Source: Apophysomyces variabilis
Lineage: Eukaryota; Mucoromycota; Mucoromycetes; Mucorales; Mucoraceae
DNA: 64,000 bases
Direction of reading: 5' to 3'
Assembly (NCBI GenBank): GCA_002749535.1
Contig: MZZL01000409.1
Coordinates: 2,000,160-2,064,159, forward strand
The first letter of the stretch is position 1. Every line of letters starts with the position of its first letter. The translations under genes were made by a program, and so were the position numbers. The notes beneath the pieces are model-generated. The model did no database searches, had not been told where the DNA came from, and saw only the letters and a list, made by a program, of their open reading frames with translations. Shown here one piece after another: positions 55,481 through 64,000 of this stretch.

Positions 55481-57067
55481 CTAAGCATATTCTGTATTGG
55501 TAATTGGTTGATAATGAGCGGATGATGCATGAATAGCCCAGCCTGATCGGACAACTTCTTCTGCACTGCGACCCTTAGTTTCAGGCAAGATACGAACAGC
55601 AATGGTTGTCAACACCACAAGTATCACTCCAAAGAGATAGAAGACTTGCCCGTGACCAATCACATCACGCAGGCCAAGAAAACCGGCGGACACAATAAAG
55701 TTAGAGATCATGTTGGCTGCTAGTCCGACAGAGCCTGCGCTTGACACAGCCGCCGTCTCAACTAGTTCGGGGATCATTAAGAAAGGAATAGGACCCAGCC
55801 CTATTGCAAAGGCAGCTACAAAGCCGATAATTGATACTGCTGCCATACGGTCATGGCCGCCCTGGATTCCCAGGCCAAGCAAAAAACTCATCAACGCCAT
55901 GCAGCTTGCAGATATCAAAAATAAAGTGCGTCGACCCGTTCGGTCCATTAGATAGGCCGATAGGATCGTCATAAACATGTTTACAACGGAGATATAGACT
56001 GTGATGAGGTCAGAAGATTGCGGAAAGACGGTGGACATGATCGAGGTGGAGTAGAAAATGACGGCATTGATCCCCGAAAATTGTTGGCTGAGTTGCAGAA
56101 GCAATAGGAGACACAAAGGTCGTTGGTATTGCGGCGAAAACAAGAATCCAAAGATACGGATTCGTGCCCTGTTCACTGCGACCCCGGCCACCGATGTGGA
56201 CGCGACCGTACCACGTTCCTCCTCTTCAGGTACGTCGTCATGCGACCAATCAGAACGCCATTCGCGTATCTCTTCATCCACTGCTTCTACAGGTGGACCG
56301 CGCAAACGAAGCAGACTTTTTCTCGCGGATTGATAACCTCCTGGTAAAGAGGCCAGATAGCGTGGCGAGTCAACACAAAGAGGTAAAAGAGCCAGCTGGA
56401 CAACGGCGAGGATAACACCAACAGCCAGGATAGACCTCCACGATGCGATGGTCGACCAGTGCATGCCAATGACTTGAGCCACCAGAATACCGATAACTAT
56501 GGCCAGCTGATTGAGTGTGCCAAACAAACCTCGGTTGGACTTGGGTACGCATTCAGCAATATAAGCCGGCACTACCACGGTCACTACCCCACCTCCCAGA
56601 CCAACCGCAAACCGACCGAGCATCATCCACATCGGGTTCACTGCTATGGTCATCATTAATGATCCTAATCCCATAAACACGTTGGTTCCAAGCAAAGTAA
56701 GTCGGCGACCTAAACGATCGTTGAATGTCGATGCGCTCAAGGCACCCAGTAGCCCTCCTGCGTTGAGCATGGCTACAACGAATGAATATTTGGCATCTGT
56801 CATTGGGAGACACGAAGGGAGCCCATGGAACAAAAGATGATCATCCGGTTCGAGTTGGCATTTCGAAATCACACTTTGTGGCGTATTCAGCTCGCCAATA
56901 TGATAGCCATATTGAAATGCTCCCTAACAAAGAAAGAAAGAAACATGCGTCGGCGTTTTCGGGGACCTAATATATATATGCCATAGAAGCCTTGCTCTCC
57001 ATGAACTCACCAGCGTGATGGTGAACACGACAAAGCACAAGTAAGATGTGCAGCGCGATGGCGTCAT
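55481..57067 (-). CDS. MFS sugar transporter, GLUT/hexose type
   Basis: Two exons, 57067-57011 and 56923-55481, give 499 aa. Facilitator-superfamily sugar porter with twelve membrane helices. The first helix is split by the intron: CFVVFTITL joined to GAFQYGYHIGELNTPQ, the signature start of this family. Later motifs are FNDRLGRRLTLLG, PAYIAECVPKSNRGLFGT, QQFSGINAVIFYSTSI, MDRTGRRTLF, GPIPFLMIPEL and the C-terminal VRILPETKGRSAEEV. The large cytosolic loop is acidic (DVPEEEERGT). The residues point to hexose or a related polyol, but the substrate is not readable. The ATG at 57067 gives the usual short N-terminus; an in-frame upstream frame to 57154 is also open. Confidence 0.92.
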
Positions 57068-57328
57068 GGGTTTGGAATAGCCAGCCAGAAAATAAAAAAA
57101 ATGTCGGGAAGGAAGGGGGCAAAGGGAATACCGGGAAAGCCTGAAAATGAACATCCGTTTACCTTAAACGGAAATAGAATTTGCATTGCTTCATTTTTTT
57201 CGTACAAAACCTTCATTCTTCATGGCTACTTTTTATCTTTTGTAAAATAAAAATCAAACAATTACATTGCCGAGTACAAGTCTCCACTTAAAACTAGTTT
57301 AAAATGAAGTACGACAAAACAAAAAAAA

Positions 57329-58743
57329 TTATGGTCGCTTCTGTGGAGGTGCCGATTTTCGGAGCTGACTGACTGCCAGCGTGATGGCAGTCATGGAATC
57401 TCCTCCGGCCTCGTTCAAGTACCCACTGAGGACACGTCGGTCAATATGAGGAAGAATGCTACATATTTCCGACAGTGCATCTTCTTTAGGGCAAGGGAGC
57501 GTCTTGTTAAAGCGAGAAGGGATTGGTGGCGGTCGATCTTTTGTTAACGGCGTCACCCGTAGAGGATAGCGTGAACCTCGACGGGCGAGCGATAACCGAC
57601 TAGCGGAATATAACCGGTTAGGAACAGGTTTAGGTGTGTCAGCATAGCCACGAAGATTGCCAAAAGTTGTCGAAACAGACTTGCGCAAGAACATGCTAAT
57701 AGATCCGCTTAGAGATGGTGTCATTTTGCATTCGTCCCTTCTGGGCTGATCTGGCGATGGCGCTGGCCGTGGTGGAGGTCGATACCCTGGATAAAGATAG
57801 ACAAACACATAAAGGTCAATTCACTCTTTAGCACTGCTCTTTTTGATTTCTTTTTGTTTTGTTCATCATGGGAACCTTCTGTCATCGGCTTTGGCAAGCC
57901 TTTTGCTTTCTGGCGATTGATCCAACTGGAGAGTTGACTATCTGCTTGCATACAAAGATCGAACGTCTTCTTATAAAACGCAATTCTTTCGTTAAGCATT
58001 GGAATTCGCATCATCTCAGCATACGTTCGTGCGTGGTACTGCTGCTTTGCTTGTGGCTTCTCCTGTAGACGCTTGATACTCCTCAGTGATCTACATGACC
58101 GTTTACTAGAGATGGATGTCCGCCTCGTTCGATAAGAAGAAGTGTTGCTAGACCGTGAGCGTCTAGGTGTTTCTGGAAGGGGGAAGGTTGGCGTGTGCAC
58201 TAAAGTTGGCGGCGTTTGCGTTATGTCTGATAAAGGTGTCTGTGGCAAAGCTGGAGGTGAAGAAGAGGGGTTGGAAGAAATTGACGGAACCACTTCCTGG
58301 GACGACTCGTTTTCACCAACAGGTTCAAAGTCCGTAGTCGGTAAGATCTCGATGGCATTAAGTTGGTCCATGAGTGAAGCAAAGTCATCATCGTTGGGGA
58401 GCCGTAACTTCAGGTCCACGTCTTCCAGCTGAACTTTCTCTGCATACAACTCCTCCTCGTCGTCTTCTTTCCCAGACGTAATTAACTTGATTTCCTGAGC
58501 GTCATCACCATTATTATCATCATTATGGTCGTGATCATTATCATCGTTATTGTTATAGTTATCATCATCATCGTAATCCCTTATGGTGAATTCGTCAATA
58601 GCACACTGAAGCTCCCGTATCTGCGGGAGAACGTTCGATTCCTGGTAATCCATTGAACTGTGGCCGTAGCAAAAGGAAGGAAAATCAGCGGAGGATTTAT
58701 AAGGAATGGTTTGGATGTCGCCCATCAAAAGGAACGGCTGCAT
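57329..58743 (-). CDS. CUE/UBA-like domain protein, acidic disordered N-terminus
   Basis: Two exons, 58743-57876 and 57786-57329, give 441 aa. The N-terminal half contains an Asp/Asn/His-rich run (DDDDNYNNNDDNDHDHNDD) and Pro/Ser-rich stretches (SSPPALPQTPLSDITQTPP), then Arg/Ser-rich RTRRTSISSKRSCRSLRSIK. A short helical module reads MLNERIAFYKKTFDLCMQAD. After the intron (GAAG|GTTCCC to TCCAG|GG) comes PPPRPAPSPDQP, and at the C-terminus LSEICSILPHIDRRVLSGYL and NEAGGDSMTAITLAVSQL, which fits a CUE-type ubiquitin-binding helix bundle (hydrophobic-P motif, then a GGD-type turn and the A-L-helix). The role is unknown; ubiquitin binding is inferred. Confidence 0.6.
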
Positions 58744-59757
58744 ATGGAATAGAATAACATAAAACTAGGGCTGCTTGAGGGTTGTAGATATCAACTACAA
58801 AACCCGTAGGAAAGTGTAGTACGATCAAATCTCGGATACTGAGAACTTCATACCGCTCTCATTAGTAACTTGTTGGCCTATTAATAATGAAGGCAGATGT
58901 AAAACAACGTACTGATATTTTTCTGGTCAACTGAGAAAATAACACTGATTGACAGCAAGGCATGATTGCAAACCAAACTGCTAGAGTTTTGATTTGGTAG
59001 CACTATTCTATAATCTGTATGCGTTATCTTCAACAGAAAAGAATGTTGTCATACTGTAAAAGAGGTCTTGCTTTTCTTTCTAACAATCAAATCTTTGAAT
59101 AGCATCTAAGTGGCACTGAATGCTGCCCTAACATGAGGATGTGCTCCTCTACAATTTACGGGCGATGCCCACCATAGCTATTATTCTCCTTTAATTAGTT
59201 GTTGCGGAAGGTAGTCAACGAAGCTTTTCCTGTTCCCAGCTGTCGTGGCAAGAGACATTATGTTGCAAATGTTTTTTGCAATGGGTACCTGCAAAAACAC
59301 CATGGCTGTATCTGCAAGCATTTCTAATTAATGCTTGAAATTGATAGTAATATATTTCACAAGGCATTATACGAAAACAAATTTTGTGCAATATACCTTA
59401 GTGTAGCTCCAAGGTATTTATCGTTTGGGTACAGCAATTAATTTTTAACTCCATTTTCCTATATCATCAATATATACATAGGATGATAGGAATGTTCTCA
59501 GTGAATCAGAGGCATCCAAATCCAGACATTATCTCAAGGGTAACATATAGGGACATGTAGTGACGATATTGTTACTATTTTAAAGATATTTCTAATATAT
59601 TACAGATGTTTGCCGATGCTTCCTTTGGCAAAAAAAAACAAAGTTGATAGATTTGGGACGGATCACGAAAATGAGCGGCAATTGAAACCCTGTGACTGAC
59701 AATCATTTGAACCAAGAAAAAAAAAACCTTCTTTGGAGCAGACAGGTTTGATCGATC
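58744..59757. other. Divergent intergenic region, CUE protein / NOG2
   Basis: 1.0 kb AT-rich spacer with no supported gene. An A-rich tract precedes the NOG2 start. Confidence 0.4.
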
Positions 59758-62018
59758 ATGGGTCAGTTCAAAAAGGAGAAGAACCGAGTAGCTAGAGGCA
59801 AGGAGGGTGGTGACGATCGTGCCAAGAATATTCGGCTAAAGGGCGAAAACTTCTACCGAGATGCAAAGAAGGTCAAATATGTGAACATGCTCAAGGGTGG
59901 CAAGGCCATTCGTGATTCCCAAGGTCGAATTATCAAAGCAGCTGAATTCCAGAGTACAGAAGTCAAGACAGCTCGTATTGCTCCTAATAGAAAATGGTTT
60001 GGTAATAATTACTATTGAGCATGGGATTATTTTCGCTAAGCAAATAGACCTTCAATAGGTAATACCAGAGTTATTGGTCAGAAAGCACTTGAAGATTTTC
60101 GCGAGTCGCTCGGAGCTAAGGTTCATGACCCTTATCAGATACTTCTAAAGCAGAATAAGCTACCGATGTCGCTGTTGCAAGACCCTACGAAACAGGGTCG
60201 AATGCATATTCTCGAGACCGAGTCCTTCTCCACAACTTTCGGATCGAAAGCACAACGCAAACGTCCAAAACTGAACATTGGATCCATGGAGGAAATGATG
60301 TCCAAAGTGGATGATACTCATGGTAAGAAAGTATAACAGGTTGGAAACCAAATCAAACTTACAAGGAATCGGTTAAAAAAGAAAACTATCAGTGCAGCAA
60401 AGACACAAGTTTGCTCGCCAACAAGCAGAGCGATTTTACCGAACAAGCCAGAGGATGGTATCTTCAAGCTGGCCAGTCAAAACGTATTTGGAACGAGTTA
60501 TATAAGGTGATTGATTCTTCCGATGTCATCATCCATGTCCTTGATGCCCGCGATCCTGAGGGTACACGATGCCGCAAAGTCGAAAATTACATTCGCAAAG
60601 AAAAGCCACATAAGCACTTGATCTTCGTTCTTAACAAGGTCGATCTTGTACCTACTTGGTCAACGGTAAGTTACTTATGCTTGCTATGTGCATCGATTAT
60701 TCACCTCTTTCACAGGCACGATGGGTCGCCACACTTTCTCGGGATGCTCCTACGTTGGCCTTCCATGCATCCATAAATAATTCTTTTGGTAAAGGTTCAT
60801 TAATCCAGCTTTTGCGCCAGTTCTCTGGGTTGCACAGTGATAAGAAGCAGATTTCAGTCGGTTTTATCGGATATCCGAACACCGGCAAATCATCTATCAT
60901 TAACACACTCAAGGCAAAAAAAGTATGCAACGTTGCTCCCATTCCGGGTGAAACCAAAGTTTGGCAGTACATTACTTTGATGAAGCGTATATATTTAATT
61001 GACTGCCCCGGTGTGGTGCCGCCCAATATCGAAGATAGTGACACGGATATCATTCTTAAAGGATCAGTAAGTTGAGCCGTTTATAGCAAAATAAGAGGGA
61101 AAAAACTGACCAGACTTTGCTGTAACGTAGGTCCGTGTGGAGAATATCCCTAATCCTGAGGACACAATACCGACCATCTTAGAACGAGTGCGAAAAGAAT
61201 ATGTCCAGCGGACCTACGGACTGCATGAATGGAAGGATACCAACGACTTTTTAGAACAGTTAGCTCGCAAAACTGGAAAATTGCTTAAGCGTGGCGAACC
61301 AGATCTACACAACGTATCAGTAATGGTACTCAATGACTGGTTGAGAGGGCGAATTCCCTACTATGTTCCTCCAGCTGAGGCAGTAGAGCCCAAGGAAAAC
61401 GAAGAAATTGACGAAGGTCGAAAGAAGGTTGGCGTGGAGCAGTTATTCGGTAACATCAATGTGACCTCTGATTTCCTGGAGGATGACCTGGCCAACAATA
61501 CCGAGCTCATTTCTGCCGAACGGGAGAAGGTGGCCAAACAGAAGGAAGAAGCCGCTCAGGCTGAGAAGGAGAAACAACCTGGAAAATATTCGAAGGAAGA
61601 CGATGTGACAGATTGGGACGAAGTATTTGAAAGCGTCGTCGGCGAGGAAGGACCAGTTGTCAAGGCTCCTGTGATTGAAGGGGAGGAAACCGAGGACGTA
61701 GAAGCAGAAGAAGAAATAGATAGCGAGCTGGAAATGAGCGATATGGGAGAAGAAGAGGAAGAGGAAGAGGAAGAGGAGGAGGAGGAAGAAGCACCAAAGA
61801 AGAAGAGAAAGTCCAATACACCAGTTGTGGAGAACGGTTTTGTTGTAGAAGATGCGGTGCCTTCTCAGAAGAAGAAACGCGCTGGTGTTCACTATTATGA
61901 GACTGCCAATGTCAAGAATCGAAACCGTAACAAGTCCAAGCCCGACGAAACCACAAAGAAGGTTTTGGCTTCTCGATTAAAGGGTTCTGCAACTGCTGGT
62001 AAACGCAAGAGACGATAG
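59758..62018 (+). CDS. NOG2: Nucleolar GTPase NOG2 (GNL2), 60S assembly
   Basis: Multi-exon. The start at 59758 reads [20 protein letters not shown], then [19 protein letters not shown]. It is a circularly permuted GTPase: the motif order is VLNKVDLVP (G4), then [14 protein letters not shown] (G1), [10 protein letters not shown] (G2), and DCPGVVPPN (G3), as expected for the YlqF/NOG2 class. The N-terminal NGP1NT region includes [20 protein letters not shown]. The C-terminal tail is Glu/Asp-rich (61680-61790), then Lys/Arg-rich, ending [14 protein letters not shown]. In yeast, NOG2 binds pre-60S particles in the nucleolus and controls their export timing. The first intron (TTTG|GTAATA to ATAG|GT) removes a stop shortly after KWFG. 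Polyadenylation signal AATAAA lies at 62051-62056. Confidence 0.95.
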
Positions 62019-63482
62019 ATTAACATCCTTTTCCCACTCATCTTTTTGTTAATAAATTCATTCTGTACACCATGCTCTGTAATTTTATAATTAATGCAGA
62101 TGTTCAATCTTTCACTTCGACACTTAAAATTAGGATTTACTCTGTAGTCTTCTTTAATCCATCAGTTGATCCTTCCCTCTGCAAATACCCTTGTTGTGAA
62201 GCGACATTGCCTTCTATACATGTCATTATCCTTTATGGTTCACTTATATGCTAAAAGTGGGAATTATCATTGCGGCCTTTTCCCATTCGAACGCCTTGGT
62301 AATCGAATGTATCTATGGGAACACTAGTTTCCATGAACAGAGGCAGCAACGTATGGACGAAGTTGAAGCTCAATTATGTCCTTGGAAGACGATCAAATGA
62401 ACGAAGCACGTCTGAATAGTTCATTGAAAATTGCGCAAGCATGCATGGACATGAAACACACTCAGTTCGTACTGCTTGTCTTATTTGAAGCTGAAGTCCC
62501 GTCAGAACAATGCTTTCTTACGTTTTCCCTTTAGCTATGTTGCCTTTTGCGTTTGTTATCTGACTGTGGCTAGCTATCTGGTACTTAGACATGCTCCCCT
62601 TTCAGTTCACAGGTACATACTGTATAGCCTACTAGCAGGCTGGAAGGAACTGAATCATATGGATACCTATGGAACATTTACCGAACTACTGCCCTACAGG
62701 TGCCTCCTTGATCAGGAATGGGGAAGTTGCAGGTTGTTGCACCGCCATTTTCATCTGTTTCAAACTATTTTTCACACATGCATAAAATAGGTTCTGTTAC
62801 CTTTTATATATCCTTATGACATACCGATCGTTCTGTTTAGTAACAGGGAATGTATCATCCTGGGGCTCAAACAAGCTTTCTACCTATGGGAGAACAGGGT
62901 TTATCTTATTAGGAAGATGCTTTCGCATAAGCGATTCGTTTCATATCAACATCTCGTCTTTTAACCCGTGTGAAATCTTTCGCCGAAGCAAAATAAGTTG
63001 ATATTAGCGGCAAAACCAAGTCAATAACATTAATCAGCTCGTTAAATGTCGATTAAGACTCTCCGAATCGATGCAAGAATGAGCCGCAGTACTTATCTAC
63101 AGTCATAACAATAATAAAGGATGTTGTCCAGTGCCAGCACGTGTTTCCTTCTGGAGAAGGAAAAGCGAATTTGTTAGACATACTATTTAGTACGTGCTCC
63201 TGAGCATAGAAAAGCAAAAAATTGGGTCTACCCTACGCTAGAATGATTTACCATACTGGCTGTTTGAGCTTTCCTCGTGGCGAGCCCTCATAAACCATTG
63301 CAAGCTATCCGCTTGCCTATAGAATACGCTTTAGGGAAAAGATCGGAGAATTTTCCTTAGCTAGATTAAAACGAACGTATATTATAGGCCTACTCTAAGA
63401 AGACCTTTGCTTTACTGAGAAAAGATCGAAACCCGAATAAAAACAATTACACAGTGTGTTCCTTTTTGTACATGCTGAGATC
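62019..63482. other. 1.5-kb intergenic region
   Basis: No gene recognised. Holds the NOG2 polyadenylation signal at 62051. The frame at 62476-62790 has no protein features beyond chance hydrophobicity. Confidence 0.4.
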
Positions 63483-64000
63483 CTATTCGCTTTGTTCAGG
63501 CGTATGCATTTGCGGGCGGACTGCACCGTAATGGGTAATTAGATCCTTAAGAGTTTTGTACATATTTGTGACTACCGCAGGAATATCTTTATGCGCGGTG
63601 GGAGGTAGAAGCAGACGATCCAAGTTCATACGAAGCTCAGTGAAAGCCTGTTTAGTGTTGTCCGACAGGAAGTAACGGAAGCGCAGAAACTGAGCATACA
63701 CGAAGATAGGCATGATATGCAACCTATATTTTTTTTTGAAATCAGCAAACTCCCTAATCATTTTCCTATGATCCAATACGTACGTGAACAAGCCCAGAAG
63801 CAATCGGCCCATAATTCCCACCACTTCAACTCGAGCCACCATTTGCATAGCTGCCGTGTAATTCGCTTTTAATGTCCAACGCTCAATTGCCGCGCGGGCC
63901 TTGGATTGCCAGCTACCGGCTACCTTAATTTCCGCCGGGAACAGGGTAGGGATAACTTCCATACGAATGTATCCGAGAGTATGGAGCGCCGAGAATGTAA
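63483..64000 (-). CDS. POM33/TMEM33-family nuclear-pore/ER membrane protein, C-terminal part
   Basis: The frame is open to the right edge, so the 5' part is outside the window. Visible residues begin TFSALHTLGYIRMEVIPTLF and continue MQMVARVEVVGIMGRLLLG, MPIFVYAQFLRFRYFLSDN, FTELRMNLDRLLL and AAVVTNMYKTLKDL-like helices, ending MHTPEQSE at 63483. The block from a membrane helix (GIMGRLLLGLFTYVL) through FVYAQFLRFRYFLS and FTELR matches the TMEM33/POM33/Tts1 family pattern (F.Y..FL..RY ... F.ELR). These proteins shape tubular ER and help nuclear-pore distribution. The assignment is by motif memory. The N-terminal helices cannot be checked here. Confidence 0.7.
   Translation of the reverse strand, partial: TFSALHTLGYIRMEVIPTLFPAEIKVAGSWQSKARAAIERWTLKANYTAAMQMVARVEVVGIMGRLLLGLFTYVLDHRKMIREFADFKKKYRLHIMPIFVYAQFLRFRYFLSDNTKQAFTELRMNLDRLLLPPTAHKDIPAVVTNMYKTLKDLITHYGAVRPQMHTPEQSE

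Noticed and set aside
61556..61816. Poly-Ser open frame on minus
   Set aside because: Antisense shadow of the NOG2 Glu-rich tail.
62476..62790. 104-codon hydrophobic open frame on plus
   Set aside because: No start context, splice continuation or recognisable motif.

Overview
The window is nuclear DNA from an early-diverging filamentous fungus, most likely Mucoromycota (Mucorales-like). The evidence is a set of fungal mitochondrial and Golgi genes (PAM17, COA1, AIM18-type chalcone isomerase, TVP15/COPI-associated), many short GT-AG introns (about 31-100 nt), and mobile-element debris of a kind common in Mucorales, including a TnpB/Fanzor-like remnant and a degraded LINE. No bacterial operon, CRISPR array, rRNA or convincing tRNA was seen.

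Layout. 1-2.7 kb: a small membrane protein and an aldo-keto reductase, both on minus. 3-8.7 kb: an accessory block with a decayed LINE (about 2985-5280), a 176-bp hAT-type MITE with a perfect 8-bp target duplication (5632-5807), a multi-exon C2H2 zinc-finger gene, and a dead TnpB/Fanzor-like reading frame. The block also holds an exact 1163-bp repeat (5982-7144 = 7146-8308) joined by a single N, almost certainly two unmerged contig ends. 9-19 kb: the splicing factor TFIP11/NTR1, an unknown two-TM ectodomain protein, and the histone chaperone SPT16. 20.6 kb: a 69-aa secreted cysteine-rich peptide. 21.7-26.4 kb: a P5-type ATPase with an unusual signal peptide and Cys-rich ectodomain. 27.8-32.6 kb: NAC-alpha, proteasome beta-4 (PRE1/PSMB2), an AIM18-like protein and COA1, the last two sharing a 151-bp divergent promoter. 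34-45.8 kb: a coiled-coil protein, a TVP15-like protein, PAM17, a poorly understood locus with a 164-bp inverted duplication, a disordered vasculin-like protein and an aldehyde dehydrogenase. 45.9-64 kb: a giant ankyrin plus coiled-coil protein, a CINP-like protein, PIG-A/GPI3, an unknown helical protein, an MFS sugar transporter, a CUE-like protein, the ribosome-assembly GTPase NOG2, and the C-terminus of a POM33/TMEM33 protein running off the right edge.

Functionally these are independent housekeeping genes. Several mitochondrial-membrane genes (AIM18-like, COA1, PAM17) lie within about 7 kb, and two of them share a promoter. Many neighbours are convergent with very short 3' gaps (ALDH/ankyrin protein 78 bp; PIG-A/unknown helical protein 45 bp). 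Exon borders were chosen by eye from GT-AG sites, reading-frame continuity and family conservation; no transcript data were available.
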